Shown in pieces: positions 15,966-24,934 of a DNA stretch of 38,434 bases. Under the pieces are notes generated by a model, which saw nothing but the letters and a program-made list of their open reading frames with translations, made no database searches and was not told where the DNA came from. The position numbers and the translations under genes are program-made. The DNA lies in NCBI GenBank assembly GCA_002708985.1, contig PAPS01000025.1, positions 1 to 38,434 of the forward strand. The letters run 5' to 3'. Each line of letters starts with the position of its first letter. Position 1 is the first letter of the stretch. This DNA is from Saprospirales bacterium (GTDB lineage: Bacteria; Bacteroidota; Bacteroidia; Chitinophagales; UBA8649).

Positions 15966-18900
15966 TTAGAAGTTCATGGATAAGCCTAAGAAAATTCTTC
16001 GCGGCAAGGTGAAGTTTCCTGGACGATTCACGCTGGCAGAATATAGGTCACGATAAGAATCTGGACTCACTGAGCTATTAATAACAGTTTGTGCTTCTGG
16101 ACTTTGAAGCCAACCATCTTCTGTAGCAGAACCCGTGTATCGATAAACGTTTCGAACATTAAGTGTTCCAAGTACATTTTGTGCCATTACATAGGCATTA
16201 AAATACATTGATTTCGCAGGACCTTCGGCGTCATCCTTTTGCTTGAATTTGATTGTAAAAGATTTGTCAAGTTTAAGATCAACTCTGAAGTTCCACCCAA
16301 TGCGAGAACCGTTGATATATCCTGCAGTAGTTACACGCTGCCCACCAATCTGACGAGTAGCAATCGGATTCTCAATCTGAGTGTAAGGTGTACCTGAGTT
16401 AGCATTCACTCGAATATTCAATCCAGTATTGGACAAAATCTGCTTACCTCTTTTAGATACAGGACCGTTGTAATCGCGACCATCAGCAAAACGATAGTCA
16501 AGCACAAGGTTCATAAGGTGCCTTGCATCGTAGTCGAGTGGCGAAACAGTTCGGAAGTTAATTCCTGTGTTTGCAACCACCTGCAACTGCGTCTGGTCGT
16601 CAGAACCTGATCCTTCTGCAAATTGAAGAGTGTAAGAAGCGCTTGCCTTAAAGTTTCTTGTACGACGTAAGTCATAAACAAAATCAAATCCTTTAGTATT
16701 ACCAAAATCTATATTGGCATAAGAGAAATAAGTCTGAGGATAGGCATTATTCAATTGTTTGATTTGAACTTGATTTCTAAACTCCTTGAAATATGCAGAA
16801 ATAGTAAACGCCGAAGAATTTGTCAATTTTTGCTTGAAACCAACTTGGAAATCAATAGTAGTTTCTGGACGAATTGCCGGATTAGCAATTGGAGATCCCC
16901 CAAACTCCTCTAAGAAGTAATAATTCAATGGAGATCCTGTAGCACGTTGGATAAGAGAATTGGTGCCTCCAATTCGTGCCTGAGGTCCTTGAGTTAACAC
17001 ATCATAATGGGCAAAGAAGAGAGCCTTATCCGTGATATTGAATGAAAACTGAAGACGAGGCATAAAGACATACTCTGGATCATAGTCATCAAACGTAGAG
17101 TTTGGATCAAACCCAGGATCTTTAATGCCAAGAGTATCTGTCAAAAATGGTTGAGGAGTTCCTCCTGTCTGAAGGGCAATTGCATTTCCATCAGCTAATT
17201 CTACACCTTCTGCATTGTACCAAACATCACCATTTCGATAACCTGTAACCGATGTAGGATTTAGCGCATTGTCAACATAGATTACATAGTCAGAACCGAT
17301 GTTCCCTGGATGAGTAATGTATGTACGCTCAGATTCTGGAACATCTGCAGCATTCCCGTAATTTGATACGTTGTAGAGATAATTTACATCTCCAACGCTT
17401 TGGAATCCTTCCACGATAAGCGGGTCTCGAAGAACAGCTTGATTTAGATCGTATCGGTCGATACGAAGGCCTAATCGGAAGGTTAAGTCTTTTAATTGGA
17501 ACTTATCTTCAATAAAGAAGGCACCATAGTTTGGGCGATAAGCACCAATAGGTCGCAAGTAGTTTCCTTCTGCATCACGCTTTTTCCAAAAGTCTTCAAA
17601 TTTCCATGGCTCATTAAAGCGATTACCATAGGCATCATAACCTTGCCATTGAACAACCGGACTTCCAGAATTTAACAACTCATCAGGAGAAAACAAGTCA
17701 AGTGAGAAAGTCTCAAGCGGTAAAGCAAAGACATCGATAAATTCATTGTCTGCCGCACCGATTCGTTCACGAAGCCGCTGATCAAAAACAGACTGTGCGT
17801 CGGCATCTACTAAGCGATCGAAATAGATAGTATCTTGGAAATAAAGATCGGGGAAGTTACCGTCTTGGTAGTATACACGCTCTCCACCCACTAATACATA
17901 TGGATTGGTTTCGTCGAGAGATTGAATGTGTGAATTCGCCTGCAAACGAGCAATATCCCACAAGCTCAGAGGACTTACTGTGAAACTGCGCGTTGCCTGC
18001 TGCTGAAATTCTGCACCGAAGCTAATAGCATGTTTATTACGCGTATCAGATCCTCGCTTCACGATATCAAATGACCCAGTGATTTGTCCACGGAACTGAT
18101 CAATCTCTGAAGTAAAGTATCCATTATACTGACGTCCTGTGTTATACCACATGCTGTAAGGAATCTCTGCACGCTCTCCATTAATCAGTGCAAGTCCTGA
18201 TTGCACCTGATTTAAATCAGTAACACTTGTTCCCATAGAATCCATATAGTAAAACCATTGAGAAGTGTAGTTCGCACCTCTTTCATTAACTGAGGAAGGA
18301 TTAAATGATATTGCGGTATCTGTGAATCCATTTTGTACGTACAGATCCCATGACTCGCCATTAGGACCTGTAAAGCCGGATTGGTACGCGACAGAAGGAG
18401 CCTGGGCAGTTTGAAACTCTCCGATGTATCCATAATCAAAATAACGATCTTGGTGTGAGTCATCCTCCGTTAGGACATTAAGCTTTTCGTAATCAAACTG
18501 GACTTGATAGAAGGCATTCTGGAAAATACTGTTGTTCTGCTCCTCGCCTTCTATTCCAGTATTTCGCTTACCTAGATTGTGCGTGAATCGAGCAAACCCT
18601 TTATAATTGTATGTTCTAGTTTGAGGATTATTCTCTGGGTTGAGCAAAGAATATTCCTCAATCCACCCTCTACCTAAAGTGTAGTTAAAGTTACCTCCTA
18701 CAGCAAGGAACATGTTCTGACTTAAATTGAAATCAAAGCGGGCGGACCCCGTGGCTGTGTTCGAGGTAGTGTTTCGCTTGATACGGTTTACTTCGAAATC
18801 ATCAAAGGTTAATGTTTCCGCGCGCACTTGAATGTTTCCTAAGGAATCAATGAAAAGTGGGGTGTTTTGAAGATCTGCAAAAAGATCATCTTTCACCTTA

Positions 18901-19772
18901 TACATATCGATTGCTGAGGGATTTGGATCTAAACGTCGTCGGTATTCACCTGCGAAGAAAAATCCAACTACCGGCTTACCCGTTGCTTTGTTTCGAATTA
19001 ATGGACCCGAGAAATTCATGTTGACAAGATCATCCCTCCATATATCAAGTGAAGAACGAGCCTCAATTCCTCCAGAGAAGGTCTCGCGTGCTCCTTTTGT
19101 AGTAACATTGATAACCCCTGATGTCGCATCCCCATAGCGAGCTGGCACTCCACCTGTGATAATATCGATTTGCTCTACCGAGTTAATCGGAATATTTGGG
19201 CTTCCTGTAATACGAATTCCGTCCACATAGTAAACCACGGCATCACCACGTCCTCCACGAACATTAATTCCGCCTTCTTCATCCGCTTGATATACCCCTG
19301 CAGTTGTTGCAGCAATCGATGCAATATCCCTTGTTGCCAAATCCTTAATATCCTCAGCAAGAACCGTCTGTTTTGATGAAGTTTCTCCTGGATCGATTAA
19401 TGGAACCTTATAGTCTACGATAATTACGTCCTCTAAAACATCCTCTGCGGCTGTCATTGGAAAATCGATATAAGTTGTCTGGTCATTTTTTACAACAACT
19501 CCTCGCTGCATAAGATTGGCATACCCAAGATATTGTGCTTCTACATCATAGTTACCAGGCGTAAGCGGCTTGATAGAATAGAAACCATCCATATTGGTTT
19601 GTGCACTTTGGCCTGATGGAACACCGTCGACAACGATGAGGACGTCGGCGTAAGGGAGTCCATCACCAAACTCATCTGTCACACGACCACTAACTTCCCC
19701 ACCCTGCGCAAAAGCGCTGATGGCAGAGACACATAGGAGAAAAATAGAAATATGTAAACTGCGCATAGTCAT
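15966..19772 (-). CDS. Large TonB-dependent receptor with carboxypeptidase-regulatory-like N-terminal domain
   Basis: This 1268-residue outer-membrane receptor has a signal peptide (1-22) and a CarboxypepD_reg-like beta sandwich (about 26-106: GRVTDEFGDGLPYADVLI, GFYSIKPLTPGNYDV). A possible TonB box (DVIIVDYK, about 114-121) and a plug domain (about 130-228, with INVRGGRGDAVVYYVDGI and ITGGVPARYGDATSGVINV) follow. The barrel is very large and ends in Phe. It is longer than ordinary siderophore or vitamin receptors. No SusD partner is next to it. Instead the giant secreted protein and a PorV-like barrel follow, so it belongs to a non-SusCD module. The ligand is unknown. ATG at 19772 or 19766 both fit. 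Confidence 0.92.
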   Translation of the reverse strand: MTMRSLHISIFLLCVSAISAFAQGGEVSGRVTDEFGDGLPYADVLIVVDGVPSGQSAQTNMDGFYSIKPLTPGNYDVEAQYLGYANLMQRGVVVKNDQTTYIDFPMTAAEDVLEDVIIVDYKVPLIDPGETSSKQTVLAEDIKDLATRDIASIAATTAGVYQADEEGGINVRGGRGDAVVYYVDGIRITGSPNIPINSVEQIDIITGGVPARYGDATSGVINVTTKGARETFSGGIEARSSLDIWRDDLVNMNFSGPLIRNKATGKPVVGFFFAGEYRRRLDPNPSAIDMYKVKDDLFADLQNTPLFIDSLGNIQVRAETLTFDDFEVNRIKRNTTSNTATGSARFDFNLSQNMFLAVGGNFNYTLGRGWIEEYSLLNPENNPQTRTYNYKGFARFTHNLGKRNTGIEGEEQNNSIFQNAFYQVQFDYEKLNVLTEDDSHQDRYFDYGYIGEFQTAQAPSVAYQSGFTGPNGESWDLYVQNGFTDTAISFNPSSVNERGANYTSQWFYYMDSMGTSVTDLNQVQSGLALINGERAEIPYSMWYNTGRQYNGYFTSEIDQFRGQITGSFDIVKRGSDTRNKHAISFGAEFQQQATRSFTVSPLSLWDIARLQANSHIQSLDETNPYVLVGGERVYYQDGNFPDLYFQDTIYFDRLVDADAQSVFDQRLRERIGAADNEFIDVFALPLETFSLDLFSPDELLNSGSPVVQWQGYDAYGNRFNEPWKFEDFWKKRDAEGNYLRPIGAYRPNYGAFFIEDKFQLKDLTFRLGLRIDRYDLNQAVLRDPLIVEGFQSVGDVNYLYNVSNYGNAADVPESERTYITHPGNIGSDYVIYVDNALNPTSVTGYRNGDVWYNAEGVELADGNAIALQTGGTPQPFLTDTLGIKDPGFDPNSTFDDYDPEYVFMPRLQFSFNITDKALFFAHYDVLTQGPQARIGGTNSLIQRATGSPLNYYFLEEFGGSPIANPAIRPETTIDFQVGFKQKLTNSSAFTISAYFKEFRNQVQIKQLNNAYPQTYFSYANIDFGNTKGFDFVYDLRRTRNFKASASYTLQFAEGSGSDDQTQLQVVANTGINFRTVSPLDYDARHLMNLVLDYRFADGRDYNGPVSKRGKQILSNTGLNIRVNANSGTPYTQIENPIATRQIGGQRVTTAGYINGSRIGWNFRVDLKLDKSFTIKFKQKDDAEGPAKSMYFNAYVMAQNVLGTLNVRNVYRYTGSATEDGWLQSPEAQTVINSSVSPDSYRDLYSASVNRPGNFTLPRRIFLGLSMNF

Positions 19773-19798
19773 ACGTTAACAATTAGATAACATTCTTC

Positions 19799-19831
19799 CA
19801 AATATAGGACTTTGTGCCCTTGATTTCGAAA
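19799..19831 (-). promoter_or_regulatory. Likely promoter of the three-gene surface module
   Basis: On the minus strand TATATTTG (19806-19799) fits the Bacteroidota -7 box TAnnTTTG. TTTC (19831-19828) is 21 bases upstream as an imperfect -33 element. It lies 26 bases before the receptor ATG. No other promoter-like site was seen within the module. Confidence 0.45.
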
Positions 19832-19835
19832 TGAA

Positions 19836-20801
19836 TCAAAAAATGTTAAAATTCTTTTGCGTTAGTTTTTGAATTTTATCAAGTAGCACCTCAGATAACT
19901 TGCGATGCGAAGCAAAAGACCAACCCGCAACATGAGGGCTTACAGATACTCTCGGATGCTGGACAAAGCGTCTAAAGTTTTCATCATCAAAGGCTTGTAC
20001 AAAGGCATCGCCTTCGTAGGGAAGAACGTCACAATACACGAAATCGATGTGGCCTTCGTCCAAAGCTTTTAGCGTGTCCTCGAGTTGAATCATTGAACCT
20101 CTTGAAGTATTTATCAGCATAGTCCCCGGTCGAAGTTGGGACAAAAAGCTATCGTTGACATAGTATTTTGTTTCGTCTGTGAGCGGCAAATGAATAGACA
20201 CGACATGAGCCATTTGCAATAGCTGAGACAGGTCCGATTTCAAGGCAAAACCATCATTGAAGTCTTGGTGATATTTATCATAGGCATATACTGTCACCCC
20301 TAAAGCCTTTGCCCTTTTGGCCAGGGCCTTTCCCGTGTGACCATAGCCAATGATGCCCAATTGGGTGTCTTGACAAGACCTCCCCCTAAAACGCTCTCTT
20401 TCCCAAGAACCCGTTCGAAGTAGCCGATCAGACGCCGTCATGTTATTCATCCATGATAGCATGGCAGCCAAGGCCTGTTCAGCTACACTAAATGCATTGC
20501 CTTCCGGTGCAGAAAGACAAGCTATATCACACGACGTTGCATAGGGCACATCGACAATTTCCATTCCTGATCCGAGACGAGCAACAAACCGTAAAGAGGA
20601 TGCCTTTTCCAGGCGTTCTTTGGGCAAAAAGATTCGGCTATTAATCACTATACCGAAAAGATTTGCGATACATTCATCTACCTCAGAAAGTGTTATGTTC
20701 GGCTGATAGTCCACTTCGTACCCAAGGCCACTGAGGCCTTTAATAAGGCAATCGTGCACCACGTCACATACCAAAACCCTTGCACCTACCTTTTGCTTCA
20801 T
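19836..20801 (-). CDS. D-isomer-specific 2-hydroxyacid dehydrogenase family protein
   Basis: This 321-residue NAD-dependent dehydrogenase has the nucleotide-binding loop GYGHTG (152-157). The catalytic set is Arg234 (NTSRG), Glu263 (CDVLPYEG) and His290 (SPHVAG). The fold is that of phosphoglycerate, glycerate or lactate dehydrogenases. There is no ACT domain (so not a long SerA) and no PdxB-type C-terminal dimerisation extension. Substrate cannot be assigned. The ATG overlaps the rsmA stop as ATGA (20798-20801), so it is translated with rsmA. pdxA lies on the other side of the divergent promoter region, but a vitamin B6 role is only a weak suggestion. Confidence 0.88.
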   Translation of the reverse strand: MKQKVGARVLVCDVVHDCLIKGLSGLGYEVDYQPNITLSEVDECIANLFGIVINSRIFLPKERLEKASSLRFVARLGSGMEIVDVPYATSCDIACLSAPEGNAFSVAEQALAAMLSWMNNMTASDRLLRTGSWERERFRGRSCQDTQLGIIGYGHTGKALAKRAKALGVTVYAYDKYHQDFNDGFALKSDLSQLLQMAHVVSIHLPLTDETKYYVNDSFLSQLRPGTMLINTSRGSMIQLEDTLKALDEGHIDFVYCDVLPYEGDAFVQAFDDENFRRFVQHPRVSVSPHVAGWSFASHRKLSEVLLDKIQKLTQKNFNIF

Positions 20802-21580
20802 GACGAACTTTGTTTACTATATAATTCGGCTAACTCAATAAAGGTTTCCAAGGGCAACTGTTCTGGTCGCATGGTCAGAAGCTCTTCGCGGTGAGCAATA
20901 TCTACAAACTTTAAGCTATTTCGAAGCATCTTACGTCGTTGACCAAAAGCAGTCTTAACAATATGGCGCAATGCACCATAGGTACATTTTGGGACATCCG
21001 ACTGATACCTCCGCATCACAAGGACACTCGATTCCACTTTCGGTGGAGGATCAAAGGATGATGGAGCGATGTCAAAGAGAATGTCCACCTCATAATACGC
21101 TTGGGTCAAAACGCTGGTTACCCCATACACCTTGCTTCCATACTCGGCAGCTAAACGATGAGCTACCTCCTTTTGAAACATGCCGACAACCCAAGGCACA
21201 TGCCACCGATTGTCTAATATTTTAAAGACGATTTGAGAAGAAATATTATAAGGGAAATTGCCAATAACAGCCATAGGCGGCTCAAACTTTTCCGAAAGAT
21301 TTGTTCTCAGCACATCAGCTAAGTATATTTTTTCTTCGCTACCAGGGTATCGCTCCAGTAAGCGACGATGCCATCGCGAATCGATTTCTAGGGCACTAAA
21401 ATTAGGCTGGTCTATAAAAAATTGAGTTAAGGCCCCGTCGCCTGGCCCAATCTCAATTAAATGATTCACCGAAATATCCTTCTCTTCTTTCTGTATTGCT
21501 GCAACAATGGACTCCAAAACACCCTGATCCACAAGGAAGTGCTGGCCGAAAGCTTTATTATGTTTTGGAGTAAGGGGCAT
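20798..21580 (-). CDS. rsmA: 16S rRNA (adenine1518/1519-N6) dimethyltransferase
   Basis: Also called KsgA: dimethylates two adjacent adenines in the 3' hairpin of 16S rRNA during late small-subunit assembly. The 260-residue protein has AFGQHFLVDQ at the N-terminus, the SAM-binding EIGPGDGALT (Gly-rich loop about 44-49) and the catalytic NFPY (108-111). Length is typical. It is divergent from the aminopeptidase gene, with only 36 bases between the start codons. In many proteobacteria rsmA directly follows pdxA. Here both are close, but on opposite strands. Confidence 0.97.
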   Translation of the reverse strand: MPLTPKHNKAFGQHFLVDQGVLESIVAAIQKEEKDISVNHLIEIGPGDGALTQFFIDQPNFSALEIDSRWHRRLLERYPGSEEKIYLADVLRTNLSEKFEPPMAVIGNFPYNISSQIVFKILDNRWHVPWVVGMFQKEVAHRLAAEYGSKVYGVTSVLTQAYYEVDILFDIAPSSFDPPPKVESSVLVMRRYQSDVPKCTYGALRHIVKTAFGQRRKMLRNSLKFVDIAHREELLTMRPEQLPLETFIELAELYSKQSSS

Positions 21581-21592
21581 GAATAGGTTTGC

Positions 21593-21600
21593 TACATTTG
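21593..21600 (+). promoter_or_regulatory. Putative -7 promoter box of the aminopeptidase-pdxA unit
   Basis: TACATTTG matches TAnnTTTG and is followed by C. It lies 16 bases before the ATG at 21617. The only upstream TTTG (21563-21566) is 26 bases away, longer than the usual spacer, so the -33 element is weak or different. Confidence 0.35.
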
Positions 21601-21616
21601 CCCATAAAGATTAAAA

Positions 21617-23050
21617 ATGCCATTGATTCAAACCCCAATTGTAGAAAATTTTCAATTACATGTCGTACTCTTCCAAACAAATGATGACCTGCAACATCTT
21701 GGTTTCAGTAAAGAAGTAGCTGAGCGCATTGAAGAGGCTGATTCGTCTCGAAGTATCTATCGATTCTTTTCAGCTAGTGATGCCATGCCCAATAAGGATC
21801 GTCTCGATGCAAGCACCGAGTGTATTGCCGTGCGCCTAGAGGAGGAAGATGAAAAAAATCGACTCAAGGGCTTTCATGTTGTACAGGAGTTACTCCGGGA
21901 TAAAATGCAGGCGGTGTTTATCGAATCAAACTTAGATGCCTCCGCAGACTATGCTTTTCTCGAAGGATTTTCCCTATCCTGTCACAAGCCTCAGCACTTG
22001 GGGAATAGCAAGTCTTCGTCAGCCAATTGGACAGTGGGTTATCGGGGCAAGGTAAGCAACGAGGCACTTGAAGCGTTGGATATCCTTTGTGAATCGAACT
22101 TTATTGCGCGAGATCTGGTCAACCTTCCTCAAAATTTCCTCAACCCAACAACCTACGGAGAGCGCGTCAGGGAACTAGGTAGCGAGCTGGGTTTTGAGGT
22201 GAAACTTCATGACAAAGCAGCCATAGAGTCCATGAAAATGGGCGGCGTACTTGCAGTAAATCGCGGGAGCATTGAGCCTCCTGTATTTATTGAGATGCAC
22301 TATTGTTCCTCTAATAGCAAAAACAAAAAACCTATTGTATTAGTCGGAAAAGGAGTGACTTACGATACAGGAGGATTGAGTTTAAAGCCCACTAAAAATT
22401 CCATGGATTTTATGAAGGCTGATATGGCTGGATCAGCTGCTGTAGTTGGCGCCCTCTGTGCCCTAGCTCGTCAGAAAGCCGATTGCTATGTAATCGGTTT
22501 AGTAGCAGCGACGGATAATCGTCCAGGAGGAGATGCCTATGCTCCAGGCGACGTAATTACCATGATGGATGGCACCACCGTTGAAGTGCTCAATACAGAT
22601 GCAGAAGGTCGATTAACCTTAGCTGATGCACTTCATTTCGCCAAGCAGTTTGATCCTAAGCTTGTCGTGGACTTGGCTACCTTAACAGGATCTGCTGTGG
22701 CTGCATTGGGCGGAGAGGCCGCAGCACTTATGACATCATGCGATCAAGAAATCACCAAGACACTTATAAAGTCGGCAAACGCTGTCGATGAAAGACTGGT
22801 GGAATTTCCTCTTTGGGCATGCTATGGTACGTCGCTGAAATCAGATATCGCAGATCAAAAGAATGTTGGTAGTCGAGAAGCCGGTCTGATTATCGCAGGC
22901 AAATTCCTGGAAAAGTATATTGACTATCCATGGATGCATATTGATATTGCAGGCCCCTCATTCAATCACCAAATCAAAAACTATCGAGGTAAAGGAGGGT
23001 CGGGATATGGCGTACGCTTACTATTGGATTTTCTTAAGTCTTGGGGCTAA
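21617..23050 (+). CDS. pepA: Leucyl aminopeptidase family protein (M17)
   Basis: Cytosolic metallo-aminopeptidase removing N-terminal residues from peptides. In the 477-residue protein the catalytic C-terminal domain holds the two-metal site: Lys245 and Asp250 (GKGVTYDTGG), Asp269 (MKADMAGSAAV), and Asp328/Glu330 with Arg332 in the signature NTDAEGR. The N-terminal ~150 residues are poorly conserved, as in the family. Its stop overlaps the pdxA start as TAATG (23048-23052), so the two genes are translationally coupled. Confidence 0.95.
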   Translation: MPLIQTPIVENFQLHVVLFQTNDDLQHLGFSKEVAERIEEADSSRSIYRFFSASDAMPNKDRLDASTECIAVRLEEEDEKNRLKGFHVVQELLRDKMQAVFIESNLDASADYAFLEGFSLSCHKPQHLGNSKSSSANWTVGYRGKVSNEALEALDILCESNFIARDLVNLPQNFLNPTTYGERVRELGSELGFEVKLHDKAAIESMKMGGVLAVNRGSIEPPVFIEMHYCSSNSKNKKPIVLVGKGVTYDTGGLSLKPTKNSMDFMKADMAGSAAVVGALCALARQKADCYVIGLVAATDNRPGGDAYAPGDVITMMDGTTVEVLNTDAEGRLTLADALHFAKQFDPKLVVDLATLTGSAVAALGGEAAALMTSCDQEITKTLIKSANAVDERLVEFPLWACYGTSLKSDIADQKNVGSREAGLIIAGKFLEKYIDYPWMHIDIAGPSFNHQIKNYRGKGGSGYGVRLLLDFLKSWG

Positions 23051-24087
23051 TGCAGCATCAAAAAAAACCATTGCGTGTTGGGCTAACGCTAGGAGATCCT
23101 GGAGGTATTGGCCCAGACCTAGTATTGTATGCCTTAATGCATCGTCACTTTAGAAAAAGAGTAAAGTTTACCGTTTTTGGTTCTGAAAGAATCTTAAAGA
23201 ATAGAATCCAGACTCTGAGTGAAGAGACGCAAGTTTATGCCAATAAAGCGCTTAGTCAATGCAATATTGTCGGCAACGCCACAAAAATTCCTAAACAATT
23301 CACAATAGGCAAGGCATCAAAGGAAGGAGGAATTCAATCACTAGAATCCCTTGACAACGCGCTTGAGCATTTTGCAAGTAATGCCTATGATATTTTAGTC
23401 ACTGCTCCTCTAGATAAGCAAAGCGTCAGCGAAGCAAGCGGTTTAACTTTTACAGGACAAACGGGCTACATACAATCTTATGTCAATGCAGAAGAAAGCC
23501 TTATGATGATGGTATCTGATGTCATGAAAATTGCCTTGGCAACGGAACATTTGTCCTTAGCAAAAGTTCCTGAAGCAATTACCAAAGATCTCATTAGACG
23601 AAAAACAACGCTTCTTCATAAGGCGCTTATCGAAGATTTCAACTGCCCAACACAAAAAATTGCCATTCTAGCCCTTAATCCACATAACGGGGATCGAGGA
23701 TTATTGGGAAGCGAAGAAAAGGAAATTATCAGCCCAGGTATACAAAGCATTCGATCAAGTATATCGACAGTTTTTGGACCCTATGCGGCGGATGGGTTTT
23801 TTGGTCTACACCAATATAAAGCCTTTGATGCTACGCTTGCCATGTATCATGACCAAGGCCTGATTCCATTTAAAGCAACAAACTTCGGCGGCGTAAATTT
23901 TACAGCAGGCCTACCCATTATTCGAACCAGCCCTGACCATGGCCCGGCCTATGACAAAGTGGGTCAGTCAACGATTGATTACTCATCGTTTATCCAAGCA
24001 ATTTACACAGCAATTGATATCCACTCTAATCGGATAACCTTTGAAAAAGTGGCGAAGACTGCATTACGTCCTAAATCTGATACTTAA
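23050..24087 (+). CDS. pdxA: 4-hydroxythreonine-4-phosphate dehydrogenase
   Basis: Vitamin B6 (pyridoxal phosphate) synthesis enzyme that oxidises 4-phosphohydroxythreonine for condensation by PdxJ. The 345-residue protein starts with RVGLTLGDPGGIGPD and contains LNPHNGDRGLLGSEE and MYHDQGLIPFKA, which carry metal-binding histidines, as well as TSPDHG. An in-frame TTG nine bases upstream exists, but the ATG at 23050 overlapping the pepA TAA (TAATG) is the natural coupled start. It ends 43 bases before the DUF177 gene. Confidence 0.95.
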   Translation: MQHQKKPLRVGLTLGDPGGIGPDLVLYALMHRHFRKRVKFTVFGSERILKNRIQTLSEETQVYANKALSQCNIVGNATKIPKQFTIGKASKEGGIQSLESLDNALEHFASNAYDILVTAPLDKQSVSEASGLTFTGQTGYIQSYVNAEESLMMMVSDVMKIALATEHLSLAKVPEAITKDLIRRKTTLLHKALIEDFNCPTQKIAILALNPHNGDRGLLGSEEKEIISPGIQSIRSSISTVFGPYAADGFFGLHQYKAFDATLAMYHDQGLIPFKATNFGGVNFTAGLPIIRTSPDHGPAYDKVGQSTIDYSSFIQAIYTAIDIHSNRITFEKVAKTALRPKSDT

Positions 24088-24103
24088 TGCAATAAATTAT
24101 TCT

Positions 24104-24111
24104 TACCTTTG
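24104..24111 (+). promoter_or_regulatory. Possible -7 box before the DUF177-rpmF-fabH cluster
   Basis: TACCTTTG matches TAnnTTTG and lies 19 bases before the GTG at 24131. No good TTTG/TTG is seen about 20 bases upstream, so this is tentative. It is the only promoter-like site between pdxA and the ribosomal/fatty-acid genes. Confidence 0.28.
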
Positions 24112-24130
24112 ACGCCCATTAAATTTTGGA

Positions 24131-24670
24131 GTGGTGCACATTAGAGATTATCAAATCCCTTGGGTAGGGCTCAAAAATGGAGAGCATAAGTTCCACTTCG
24201 AAATTGATGAATTGTTCTTTATGTATTTCGATCACTCCGAAATTAAGCGGTGTGATATTCATATTGATCTCAAATTTCAAAAGAGCGAACACCTTTTTAT
24301 CCTAAAATTTGAAATCGATGGTTGGTTAGAACTCCCATGCGACCGCTGTCTTAAACCCTACGAGCAATCGTTGTTTGATGATGCAGAAGTCTGGGTAAAG
24401 TTCGCAAACAATCGAGGAGAAGGGGAGAATGCCGATGAGGCGGATTGCATATATATTGCAAGGACCGATTCTTTTTTGGATATTTCCAAAATCATTTATG
24501 ACTATGTCTTGCTCGCCATTCCCTTAGGTCACTTCCACCAAAATGTCGAGGATTGCGACCAAGCTATGGTTTCACAGAATTCGCCTGGTGCCAGAAACAA
24601 GGCTTCTCAAAAAGTAGATGAAACCGACCCCAGATGGGATGCTTTAAAGAAATTGCGCTCAAAAAAATAG
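24131..24670 (+). CDS. DUF177 (YceD-like) protein
   Basis: This 179-residue protein is of the DUF177 family that precedes rpmF in most bacteria. In plants and E. coli the family is linked to 23S rRNA accumulation, and its biochemical role is uncertain. Visible features are the opening IRDYQIPWVGLKNGEH, a Cys-x-x-Cys pair (Cys70, Cys73 in LPCDRC), a beta-rich middle and a C-terminal DPRWDALKKL helix typical of the family. The start is GTG at 24131 or 24134. No ATG gives the conserved N-terminus. GGAG (24128-24131) is too close to be a normal ribosome binding site. Confidence 0.88.
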   Translation: MVHIRDYQIPWVGLKNGEHKFHFEIDELFFMYFDHSEIKRCDIHIDLKFQKSEHLFILKFEIDGWLELPCDRCLKPYEQSLFDDAEVWVKFANNRGEGENADEADCIYIARTDSFLDISKIIYDYVLLAIPLGHFHQNVEDCDQAMVSQNSPGARNKASQKVDETDPRWDALKKLRSKK

Positions 24671-24741
24671 GACTTATCCACCTTAAAAGTGATCGAAAAA
24701 AGAAACGATACAACATCAAAACCATTGAATAAAATAAACTC

Positions 24742-24927
24742 ATGGCACATCCTAAACGCAAAACATCAAAGACTCGTCGCGACAAGCGCCGGACTCATGT
24801 CAAAGCTAGTATGCCAACGTTCAGCATATGCAAAGAAACAGGTGAAGGACACCTAAGACACCGTGCATACTACGTTGACGGAAACCTCTACTACCGAGGT
24901 AAACTTCTAGTAGAGGCCAACGACTAG
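24742..24927 (+). CDS. rpmF: 50S ribosomal protein L32
   Basis: This 61-residue basic protein starts [19 protein letters not shown] and contains [12 protein letters not shown], the standard L32 pattern. Only one cysteine remains (SICKETGE), so it is the zinc-free form. It sits between DUF177 and fabH, the conserved position, with fabH starting 8 bases after its stop codon. Confidence 0.97.
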   Translation: MAHPKRKTSKTRRDKRRTHVKASMPTFSICKETGEGHLRHRAYYVDGNLYYRGKLLVEAND

Positions 24928-24934
24928 TTTCACC

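Noticed and set aside
24671-24741. Possible leader autoregulatory structure before rpmF
   Set aside because: The 71 bases are A-rich and I could find no stable hairpin, promoter box or known ribosomal-protein binding motif.
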